Below, piece by piece: positions 7,563 to 12,737 of a stretch of DNA of 12,737 bases. A program made the translations under genes and the position numbers. Position 1 is the first letter of the stretch. Every line of letters starts with the position of its first letter. The notes beneath the pieces are model-generated. The model did not search any database. It was not told where the DNA came from and was given only the letters and a program-made list of their open reading frames with translations. Where the stretch lies: contig JACMOT010000065.1 of the NCBI GenBank assembly GCA_014377915.1, positions 1 to 12,737 on the forward strand. The letters are read 5' to 3'. This DNA comes from Tardiphaga sp. (GTDB lineage: Bacteria; Pseudomonadota; Alphaproteobacteria; Rhizobiales; Xanthobacteraceae).

Positions 7563-9305
7563 ATGGCCGAGACCTATGCAAGACCCCGCTTTGGCGCGCC
7601 GCGCGAGCCGAAAACCCGAGTTAATCCGGGGAACGGGCTGGTGCGCATGCTCGATTACGTCACCTCCAGCCATGCCAGATCGCTCATTTTCCTGACGGTC
7701 TGCGGACTGCTGTTTTTCCTCCCCGGCTTCTTCAACATTCCGCCGATCGATCGCGACGAACCGCGTTTTGCCCAGGCCACCAAGCAGATGGTGGAAACCG
7801 GCGATTTCGTCGATATCCGCTTCCAGGACGAGGTTCGCTACAAGAAGCCGGTCGGCATCTATTGGGTGCAGGCGGCCGTGGTGGAGACGGCCGCGAAACT
7901 GGGCCTGCCACGCGCGCAGGCGCGCATCTGGCTGTACCGCGTACCGTCGCTGATCGGGGCGATCGGCGCCGTGCTGCTGACCTACTGGACCGCGCTGGCC
8001 TTCGTGACCCGGCGCGCCGCGGTGCTGGCGGGGCTGATGCTTTGCGCGTCGGTGCTACTGGGGGTGGAGGCCCGCCTCGCCAAGACCGACGCGATGCTGC
8101 TGCTGACGGTGGTCGCCGTGATGGGGGCGATGGCACGGGTCTATCTGGCGTGGCAGCGTGGCGAAGAGGCCGACAAATCGGCCTGGGCCATACCGGCAAT
8201 CTTCTGGACCGCGACGGCCGCCGGCATTCTGCTCAAGGGCCCGCTGATCCTGATGTTTATCGGGCTGACCATTCTGGCGCTGGCGATTCTCGATCGCCCG
8301 GCGGCCTGGTTGTGGCGGCTGCGGCCGGCGATCGGCGTGACGTGGATGCTGCTACTGGTGCTGCCGTGGTTTGTCGCGATCTTTCTGAAGTCGGGCGAGG
8401 CGTTCTTTTCCAATTCGCTCGGCGGCGACATGCTGAGCAAGCTCGCGGCGCAGGAATCGCATGGCTTTCCGCCCGGCGGCTATTTCCTGCTGTTCTGGGT
8501 GACGTTCTGGCCCGGCGCGCCGCTCGCCGGCATGGCGGCGCCTGCGATCTGGCGCGCGCGGCGGGAGCCCGGCGCCCAGTTTCTGCTGGCGTGGCTGATC
8601 CCGTCCTGGATCGTGTTTGAAATCGTGATGACCAAGCTGCCACATTACGTGCTGCCGCTGTACCCGGCGATCGCCATTCTGATCGTCGGGGCGCTGGAGC
8701 GCCGCGTGCTGTCGCGTTCCTGGTTGAGCCGTGGCGCCGCATGGTGGTTCACAATTCCGCTCCTGACCGCCGGGATTACGCTGGTCGGCGCTGTGATGCT
8801 GGTGCGCCATCCGGTATTTCTGGCGTGGCCGTTCGCCGCCGGCGCGCTGATCTTCGGCCTGTTTGCCTGGTTGATGTATGACGACAACCGTGCCGAACGC
8901 TCGTTGCTGAGCGCGACGGTCTCGGCATTGTTCATGAGCGTCGCTTTTTACGGCGTGGTGATGCCATCGCTGAAGCCGTTGTTTCCGAGTTCGGAAATCG
9001 CGCGGGCGTTGCGCAATGTGGTGTGCGTCGGTCCCGGGGCGGCGGCGGCCGGATTCCACGAGCCCAGCCTGGTGTTCATGACCGGGACCTCGACGCTGCT
9101 GACCGACGGCTCCGGCGCCGCCGATTTCCTCGGTCAGGGCAGCTGCCGATTTGCCCTGGTCGAAGCCCGTTCGGAGCGTAATTTCGCACAGCGCGCCGAG
9201 GCGATCGGCCTGCGCTACAATATGGCGACGCGGATCGAGGGCTATAATTTCTCGCAAGGCCGGGCAATTTCGGTGGCGATCTATCGTTCCGAAGGCACGG
9301 AATAA
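7563..9305 (+). CDS. ArnT/PMT-like polyprenyl-phosphate-sugar glycosyltransferase (GT83/GT39 family)
   Basis: A 580-residue inner-membrane enzyme of the fold that moves a sugar from a polyprenyl-phosphate donor to lipid A, LPS core or protein on the periplasmic side. About a dozen hydrophobic segments start near residue 41. The first periplasmic loop has the family acidic motif PPIDRDEPRFAQ (63-66 DRDE), followed by RYKKPVGIYW (92-101), RLAKTDAMLL (171-180) and GILLKGPL (221-228). A soluble C-terminal part begins near residue 470 and ends GYNFSQGRAISVAIYR, like ArnT. The start is uncertain: the frame also allows GTG at 7536 and 7641 and ATG at 7647. I prefer 7563 because MAETYARPRFG resembles what I remember of Bradyrhizobium relatives. 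The stop overlaps the next gene by one base (TAATG). The donor sugar (mannose, galacturonate, aminoarabinose) cannot be read from the sequence. The neighbouring GT2, PAP2 and LABN genes point to lipid A or LPS core as the acceptor. Confidence 0.88.
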   Translation: MAETYARPRFGAPREPKTRVNPGNGLVRMLDYVTSSHARSLIFLTVCGLLFFLPGFFNIPPIDRDEPRFAQATKQMVETGDFVDIRFQDEVRYKKPVGIYWVQAAVVETAAKLGLPRAQARIWLYRVPSLIGAIGAVLLTYWTALAFVTRRAAVLAGLMLCASVLLGVEARLAKTDAMLLLTVVAVMGAMARVYLAWQRGEEADKSAWAIPAIFWTATAAGILLKGPLILMFIGLTILALAILDRPAAWLWRLRPAIGVTWMLLLVLPWFVAIFLKSGEAFFSNSLGGDMLSKLAAQESHGFPPGGYFLLFWVTFWPGAPLAGMAAPAIWRARREPGAQFLLAWLIPSWIVFEIVMTKLPHYVLPLYPAIAILIVGALERRVLSRSWLSRGAAWWFTIPLLTAGITLVGAVMLVRHPVFLAWPFAAGALIFGLFAWLMYDDNRAERSLLSATVSALFMSVAFYGVVMPSLKPLFPSSEIARALRNVVCVGPGAAAAGFHEPSLVFMTGTSTLLTDGSGAADFLGQGSCRFALVEARSERNFAQRAEAIGLRYNMATRIEGYNFSQGRAISVAIYRSEGTE

Positions 9306-10144
9306 TGCCGCCCGTTACGGCTAGTGTTTCGTCCGGTTATCTGTCGCAACTGGCCGCGCTTGTCTGGCAATCCATCGCCCAGCTGGTCCGCGCGCCGTCG
9401 CATTCACGCCGCGTCAAGGCCCGGCGACATTGGGCTTTGCGATCGCTGAGGTTGACGATCCTCGCAGCGGTCGTGATCCTTGCGCTGATGTTCATCATCG
9501 ATGCCTACGAGATCAGCCTGATGCCGAAACGCGGCAGCGTCAGCCTTTGGCCGCTGCGGATTCTCACCGAATTCGGAAAATCCAGCTATGTGATGTCGGC
9601 GCTGTTGGCGCTGCTTGTCGCGGTGGCGCTGATTGCAGCTCGGCTTCGCGGCACATCGCGCGCCATCCTGATCAGTTTCGGAACCCGTATCCAGTATATC
9701 CTGTTGTCGGTGATGCTGGCCGTTTTCAGCGGCGAGATCATCAAGGGCATGGTCGGCCGCGGTCGCCCCTTCGTCGGTGGCGACAATGTCTTCACCTTCT
9801 CGCATTTCGCCTGGAGCGAGGCCTATGCGAGCTTGCCGTCCGGCCATGCCACCACCAGTTTCGCGCTGGCCTTCGCCGTTTCCGCCGTATGGCCGCGGGC
9901 GCGCCTGGCGATGTTCACCTATGCCATTGTCATCATCCTCACCCGCCTGGTGCTGCTGGCGCACCACCCGAGTGACGTCATGGCCGGTGCTCTGACCGGG
10001 GTGATCGGCGCGATGGCGGTGCGTTACTGGTTTGCAGCGCGCCATCTCGCCTTCACCATTCGCCCCGACGGCAGCATCGATCCGCTCATCGGACCCGGGA
10101 CGGTGCACCTCAAAAGGGTTGCCCACGAAGCCATCGCCCCATAA
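9305..10144 (+). CDS. PAP2-family membrane phosphatase, possible lipid A phosphatase (LpxE/LpxF-like)
   Basis: A 279-residue integral membrane acid phosphatase. All three motifs of the PAP2 superfamily are visible: K147-x6-R154-P155 (KGMVGRGRP), PSGH at 178-181 (general acid His181), and R214-x5-H220-x3-D224 (TRLVLLAHHPSD), where Thr replaces the usual Ser before the Arg. Hydrophobic segments lie near 48-68, 95-112, 126-145, 203-218 and 226-240. The N-terminus is a basic cytosolic extension (SRRVKARRH). The start ATG overlaps the previous stop (TAATG), with GAAGG nine bases upstream. In this family the substrate may be lipid A 1- or 4'-phosphate, undecaprenyl pyrophosphate or phosphatidylglycerophosphate. 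Its place between two polyprenyl-phosphate-sugar glycosyltransferases favours lipid A dephosphorylation (inference), but recycling of the spent lipid carrier is a real alternative. Confidence 0.88.
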   Translation: MPPVTASVSSGYLSQLAALVWQSIAQLVRAPSHSRRVKARRHWALRSLRLTILAAVVILALMFIIDAYEISLMPKRGSVSLWPLRILTEFGKSSYVMSALLALLVAVALIAARLRGTSRAILISFGTRIQYILLSVMLAVFSGEIIKGMVGRGRPFVGGDNVFTFSHFAWSEAYASLPSGHATTSFALAFAVSAVWPRARLAMFTYAIVIILTRLVLLAHHPSDVMAGALTGVIGAMAVRYWFAARHLAFTIRPDGSIDPLIGPGTVHLKRVAHEAIAP

Positions 10145-10163
10145 AAAGCGGACTCCGCGAGGC

Positions 10164-10188
10164 CCGCCGGCGGCCAAGTTCCCGCCGG
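10164..10188 (+). promoter_or_regulatory. Stem-loop and direct repeat between the PAP2 and GT2 genes
   Basis: The 57-base spacer is very GC-rich and structured. CCGGCGG (10167-10173) pairs with CCGCCGG (10182-10188) around an 8-base loop. CCGCCGGCGG at 10164-10173 is itself a perfect palindrome, and CCCGCCGG occurs twice (10163-10170 and 10181-10188, period 18), giving two competing folds. A further small palindrome GCGGACTCCGC lies at 10148-10158. No T-run follows, so it is not a standard intrinsic terminator. It may damp read-through, shield the weak ribosome site of the next gene or stabilise the upstream transcript. Confidence 0.35.
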
Positions 10189-10201
10189 GTTGTCTCCAGC
10201 C

Positions 10202-10957
10202 ATGAGCCTTGATTTGTCATCCTTCGAAACCGCCCCCGTCGATGTTTCCATTGTCGTGCCTGTGCGCAACGAGCAAGACAATGTCGCGCCCCTGATCGCC
10301 GAGATCACGGCGGCGCTCGACGGCCGTTGGCCCTATGAGATCATCTACGTCAATGACGGCTCGACCGATGCGACGCCGGCGCGGCTGGCCGATCTGATGC
10401 GAATGCGGGGCAATCTGCGCCGCATAGACCACGCCAAGTCCTCGGGGCAGTCCGCCGCGGTGCGCAGCGGCGTGCGTGCCGCGCGCGGCGCCATCGTCGT
10501 CACGCTCGACGGTGACGGCCAGAACAACCCGGCCTTTTTGCCAGACCTGATCGCGGTGATCGAGGCGGGGCAGGGGCGTGTCGGCCTTGCCGCCGGTCAG
10601 CGCGTCGGGCGCAAGGATACCGGCTTCAAGAAGATGCAGTCGAAGATTGCCAATGGCGTCCGCAATACGATCCTGAAGGATGGTACCCGCGATACCGGCT
10701 GCGGCCTCAAGGCGTTCCGCCGCGACGTGTTCCTGTCGATGCCCTATTTCGATGGTCTGCATCGGTTCCTGCCGGCACTGGTGCGCCGCGAGGGTTTCGA
10801 GATCGGCTATGTCGATGTTATCGACCGGCCGCGCCATTCCGGCGTTTCCAATTACGGCTTCTTCGACCGGCTCTGGATAGGCATCATGGACCTCGCCGGC
10901 GTGTGGTGGCTGATCCGCCGCAAGCGCCCGACGCCTGTCGCAACCGAGTTCAAATAA
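10202..10957 (+). CDS. GT2-family polyprenyl-phosphate-sugar synthase (DPM1/ArnC/RgtE-like)
   Basis: A 251-residue cytoplasmic-face glycosyltransferase expected to load a sugar from a nucleotide donor onto a polyprenyl phosphate. GT-A fold motifs are clear: SIVVPVRNEQDNV (16-28), IYVNDGSTDAT (48-58), VTLDGDGQN (100-108, metal and nucleotide binding), GTRDTGCGLKAFRRDVF (161-177) and RHSGVSNYG (211-219), the signature of the dolichol-phosphate-mannose synthase/ArnC/GtrB branch. Only one moderately hydrophobic segment is seen at the C-terminus (about 224-238), so the two-helix anchor of ArnC and GtrB (about 320 residues) is absent. An alternative TTG start at 10190 would add four residues; the ATG at 10202 is preferred, although its ribosome site is weak. 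The stop overlaps the LABN gene by one base. The product should be the donor for the ArnT-like enzyme upstream. Sugar identity (mannose or galacturonate most likely for this group) is inferred. Confidence 0.88.
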   Translation: MSLDLSSFETAPVDVSIVVPVRNEQDNVAPLIAEITAALDGRWPYEIIYVNDGSTDATPARLADLMRMRGNLRRIDHAKSSGQSAAVRSGVRAARGAIVVTLDGDGQNNPAFLPDLIAVIEAGQGRVGLAAGQRVGRKDTGFKKMQSKIANGVRNTILKDGTRDTGCGLKAFRRDVFLSMPYFDGLHRFLPALVRREGFEIGYVDVIDRPRHSGVSNYGFFDRLWIGIMDLAGVWWLIRRKRPTPVATEFK

Positions 10958-11295
10958 TGCTGATTCATTACGGCCAGGCGCTCGGCGACTATCTGTATGA
11001 CGTATTCGTCGCAAAATTCGATTTCTGGCTCGCCTTCGGCCTGATCGCGCAACTGCTGTTTACCGCGCGTTTTCTGGTGCAATGGATTTCCAGTGAACGT
11101 GCCGGCACCAGCGTGGTGCCGATGTCGTTCTGGTTCTTCTCGATCGCCGGCGGCATGATGACGCTGGTCTACGGCATCGCCAAGCGCGAGCCGGTGATCA
11201 TCATCGGTCAGGCGGCGGCGACCTTCGTTTACATCCGCAACATCATGCTGATCGTGAAGAACCACGCCAAGGGCTCGAAGACGCTCGACAGCTAG
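10957..11295 (+). CDS. Small LABN-domain membrane protein (LpxB N-terminal-like, RgtF-type)
   Basis: A 112-residue inner-membrane protein with three hydrophobic helices (about 24-43, 54-74, 79-99). It shows the LABN family pattern: GLIAQLLFTARFLVQWISSE (28-47), VVPMSFWFFSIAGG (53-66), a YGIAKREPV turn and IGQAAATFVYIRN (83-95). Despite the family name it is not the LpxB synthase; stand-alone members are found beside polyprenyl-phosphate-sugar genes. RgtF of Rhizobium, which acts with the polyprenyl-phosphate-galacturonate synthase RgtE, is the best precedent. It may help flip the charged lipid carrier or anchor the GT2 enzyme (inference). It starts within the GT2 stop (TAATG), with only a weak GAG site, so translation is probably coupled. 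It is the last gene of the + strand series; the convergent AraC gene ends 29 bases away and I see no terminator with a T-run between them. Confidence 0.87.
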   Translation: MLIHYGQALGDYLYDVFVAKFDFWLAFGLIAQLLFTARFLVQWISSERAGTSVVPMSFWFFSIAGGMMTLVYGIAKREPVIIIGQAAATFVYIRNIMLIVKNHAKGSKTLDS

Positions 11296-11324
11296 AGATC
11301 ATGGCGAGCAAGCGCTGGCCGTCA

Positions 11325-12350
11325 TCACGCCGCGTTGGCGGCGGCCGGCGATTGGGCGACGCTCATCCACCATTGTTGAACAATTTCCGGGCTTGTGAGT
11401 TGCGTGGCCGCCGATGCATCGAGCTGCATCTTGCGATATTTGCTCGCCGTCACGCCAAACCGGGCGCTGAAACTCCGGCTGAAATGCGCCTCACTCTTGA
11501 AACCCAGATCGGAAGACAGCCGCGACAGGCGGCGCGTCTCGAGTGGATCGCTGAGAGCGGCCTGCACCGCGAGTAGCCGGCGTTCCTGCACGTAGCGCAT
11601 GATGCCGCCGCGGCTGGCGAAGAAACGATACAGCGAGGCACGTGAGACATCGAGTTGTGTGGCCAGCCAATCCGGTGACAGTTCCGGCAGCGCGAGATTG
11701 TCGCGGATGGCGGCTTCGGTCAGCGCCAGCAAGTTCTCGTCAGCGTCTCTCCGATGCGGCAGAGCATTTCGCGGCGTCGGAGCCAACAGCCTCTTCAGAA
11801 AACTGACGGTGTCTGCCACGGTTGTTGCGATGTCGTTCTCGGTCAACTGACCGCTTCGTTCCAGCAGGGACAGCATGTGAGCCGCGAGCAAATCGTTCCT
11901 GAACGTATCCAGTCGCGGTTTTAGTTCATCAAGCGGCACGTCGCGCAGCAGCTTGCGCGGAACGATGAGCGACACGGTTCTGGAAGCGAATGCCCGCGTA
12001 TCGACGGCGCAAGCGAGATCAATCAAGGCAACCTTGCCCGGTCCGATTGCGGTCTGCTGCCGGGTGACGAGGCCGTTGAACCCGCCGCTGACATAGAGAT
12101 GAAGCAGCAAATGATCCGGCGTGCCGAGAATGCGCAGCTCATCCCTGACAAAATCCTGTGCACTGAATGCCACTTTGGCGATGATCATATCGCCGATGAT
12201 GACGCCGTAAGCTGACCCGGTGGGAGTCTTTTTAGTACCGGCGCAGGGGCGGGGCTCGAATAACGGTGATATCACCGCGCTCCAGGTTTGGAAGGCGTTT
12301 GGCTCTTGCAAGCCGCTGGTGACGTAATAGAGACGCGGAAGGATCGACAT
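11325..12350 (-). CDS. AraC-family transcriptional regulator
   Basis: A 341-residue regulator. The N-terminal two thirds match the AraC_binding_2-like sensor type (starts SGLQEPNAFQTWSAVISPLF, with a beta-rich core around IIAKVAFSAQDF and LLHLYVSGGFNGLV), the kind found in FeaR/NphR-like activators of catabolic genes. The C-terminal DNA-binding part has two helix-turn-helix units: about 226-244 (PDWLATQLDVSRASLYRFF) and 275-297 (SRLSSDLGFKSEAHFSRSFS), followed by FGVTASKYR. The start at 12350 is chosen because the sensor domain begins almost at once; its ribosome site is weak. It converges on the LABN gene, so it is not part of that operon and need not control it. The 5' half is lower in GC than the + strand genes (52-55 percent in two counted lines), which may indicate acquisition. 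The target promoter is most likely in 12351-12480. The ligand is unknown. Confidence 0.92.
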   Translation of the reverse strand: MSILPRLYYVTSGLQEPNAFQTWSAVISPLFEPRPCAGTKKTPTGSAYGVIIGDMIIAKVAFSAQDFVRDELRILGTPDHLLLHLYVSGGFNGLVTRQQTAIGPGKVALIDLACAVDTRAFASRTVSLIVPRKLLRDVPLDELKPRLDTFRNDLLAAHMLSLLERSGQLTENDIATTVADTVSFLKRLLAPTPRNALPHRRDADENLLALTEAAIRDNLALPELSPDWLATQLDVSRASLYRFFASRGGIMRYVQERRLLAVQAALSDPLETRRLSRLSSDLGFKSEAHFSRSFSARFGVTASKYRKMQLDASAATQLTSPEIVQQWWMSVAQSPAAANAA

Positions 12351-12370
12351 GCAACCAGCTTGATTGTGGG

Positions 12371-12389
12371 CTCATCAACGATCGATGAG
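12371..12389. promoter_or_regulatory. 6-bp inverted repeat upstream of the AraC gene
   Basis: CTCATC (12371-12376) and GATGAG (12384-12389) are perfect reverse complements around a 7-base spacer that includes CGATCG. The repeat lies 21 bases upstream of the regulator's start and its right arm runs into the Shine-Dalgarno sequence of the rightward ORF. It is a candidate operator, supported only by symmetry and position. Confidence 0.25.
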
Positions 12390-12393
12390 GAGG
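12388..12393 (+). promoter_or_regulatory. Perfect Shine-Dalgarno sequence before a short ORF
   Basis: AGGAGG lies six bases before the ATG at 12400. It is the only perfect AGGAGG that I noted at start-codon spacing in this window. This argues that a rightward gene was, or still is, translated from here, divergently from the AraC regulator. Confidence 0.5.
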
Positions 12394-12399
12394 CTGATG

Positions 12400-12585
12400 A
12401 TGGATAAGGACAAAATTCAACGGAGTTACGAACGCTTGCCTGTGTTGGCGTTAACGTTTAATGATACATCATGTATACCATTGGTTGTCTGCACGGTTTC
12501 GTACCAAAGCGGGCGTCGCGCCGGCAACGTTCGCCTGTTCGCTGCCGGCCTGCCATGTCCACCGTTCAGACTTAGGCCGCGTTGA
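12400..12585 (+). CDS. Short hypothetical ORF, possible 5' remnant of a methyltransferase-like gene
   Basis: A 61-codon frame starting MDKDKIQRSYERLPVL, preceded by a perfect AGGAGG at six-base spacing. Residues 7-20 (QRSYERLPVLALTF) recall the N-terminus of PmtA-type SAM-dependent methyltransferases, which begin with a pattern like RRSYxRWAPVYDxTFG, but with one residue missing; this is from memory and weak. After about residue 30 the composition changes to GC-rich and Arg/Pro-rich (FRLRPR at the end), which looks like read-through into unrelated DNA. The ORF runs 14 bases into the convergent metC-like gene. No methyltransferase motif I (GxGxG) is present. It may be a decayed gene start, a genuine small protein, or chance. 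I do not assign a function. Confidence 0.3.
   Translation: MDKDKIQRSYERLPVLALTFNDTSCIPLVVCTVSYQSGRRAGNVRLFAAGLPCPPFRLRPR
12464..12476. promoter_or_regulatory. 13-bp perfect palindrome ATACAT-C-ATGTAT
   Basis: Two 6-bp half sites with a single central C lie in the AT-rich region between the AraC regulator and the metC-like gene. The stretch around it is about 45 percent GC (27 of 60 bases in 12421-12480), much lower than the surrounding genes. It is a candidate operator or part of the regulator's promoter region, but it also falls inside the short ORF. No confident -10/-35 pair could be assigned. Confidence 0.25.
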
Positions 12586-12737
12586 GCGCTGCAAATCCGC
12601 GCGCAAGGTCGGCCTTCAAATCGTCCACGCTTTCAAGGCCGATATGTAGTCGCAGCGCCGGGCCGCCAGGGGCCCAGGTCGTGACGCTGCGATAGGTGGC
12701 GCAGTCGAACGGGATCACCAGGCTCTCGAAGCCGCCC
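12572..12737 (-). CDS. metC: Cystathionine beta-lyase, C-terminal part (5' end beyond window)
   Basis: The last 54 residues of a PLP-dependent Cys/Met-metabolism enzyme are encoded, from GGFESLVIPFDC to a TAA stop at 12574-12572. The visible part contains WAPGGPALRLHIGLE (21-35 of the fragment) and SVDDLKADLARGF, which correspond to the conserved LIRLHIGLEDVDDLIADL end of MetC. This enzyme splits cystathionine to homocysteine, pyruvate and ammonia in methionine synthesis. The catalytic PLP lysine and the N-terminus lie outside the window, so cystathionine gamma-lyase or O-acylhomoserine sulfhydrylase relatives cannot be fully excluded, but GGFES and LRLHIGLE favour the beta-lyase. It is convergent with the short ORF and on the same strand as the AraC regulator, with a 221-base gap between them. 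Confidence 0.85.
   Translation of the reverse strand, partial: GGFESLVIPFDCATYRSVTTWAPGGPALRLHIGLESVDDLKADLARGFAALNAA

Noticed and set aside
8352..9257. 301-codon open frame on the - strand within the ArnT-like gene
   Set aside because: Same shadow composition, and the + strand frame encodes clear membrane helices and family motifs.
11328..11343. CGCCGC-gttg-GCGGCG hairpin near the convergent gene ends
   Set aside because: It lies inside the end of the AraC coding region and has no T-run on either strand, so it is not a convincing bidirectional terminator.
12520..12549. GCCGGCA / TGCCGGC 7-bp inverted repeat after the metC-like stop
   Set aside because: Considered as the metC terminator on the - strand, but the loop is 16 bases, GCCGGC is self-complementary and common in such GC-rich DNA, and no T-run follows.

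Overview
The window looks like a chromosomal segment from an alphaproteobacterium of the Bradyrhizobium/Rhodopseudomonas group (Nitrobacteraceae). This is inferred from the high GC of the coding regions (44 of 60 bases in one line of the first gene), the strong G/C bias at third codon positions, and protein sequences that resemble that group. The genus cannot be fixed from the sequence alone. No tRNA, rRNA, CRISPR array, insertion sequence or origin is visible.

Positions 1-178 hold no supported gene, only a GC-rich hairpin. From 179 to 11295 six genes lie on the + strand in a tight series. Block one is a 1738-residue secreted alpha-2-macroglobulin (A2M) with an intact thioester motif, overlapping by ATGA a penicillin-binding protein 1C gene (pbpC). 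This is the classic bacterial A2M-PbpC pair, thought to trap attacking proteases in the periplasm and repair the cell wall. Block two starts 50 bases later: an ArnT/PMT-like polyprenyl-phosphate-sugar transferase (GT83/GT39 type), a PAP2 phosphatase, a GT2 polyprenyl-phosphate-sugar synthase and a small LABN (LpxB_N-like, RgtF-type) membrane protein. One-base TAATG overlaps join the first two and the last two, and a hairpin-rich spacer separates the pairs. Together these four have the parts needed to charge a lipid carrier with a sugar, move it across the inner membrane, remove a phosphate and place the sugar on lipid A or LPS core. This matches the phosphate-free, mannose- and galacturonate-capped lipid A known from Bradyrhizobium.

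Convergent to these, 11325-12350 on the - strand encodes an AraC-family regulator. Its 5' half and its upstream region are clearly lower in GC (about 43-55 percent in counted lines). The region 12351-12571 holds two short inverted repeats and a perfect Shine-Dalgarno sequence before a 61-codon ORF that may be the remnant of a methyltransferase-like gene. The window ends inside the C-terminus of a cystathionine beta-lyase gene (metC-like) on the - strand.

The + strand genes together read as an envelope-fortification locus: protease trapping, peptidoglycan repair, and outer-membrane charge modification. The most interesting untested idea is the substrate of the four-gene glycosylation cassette.
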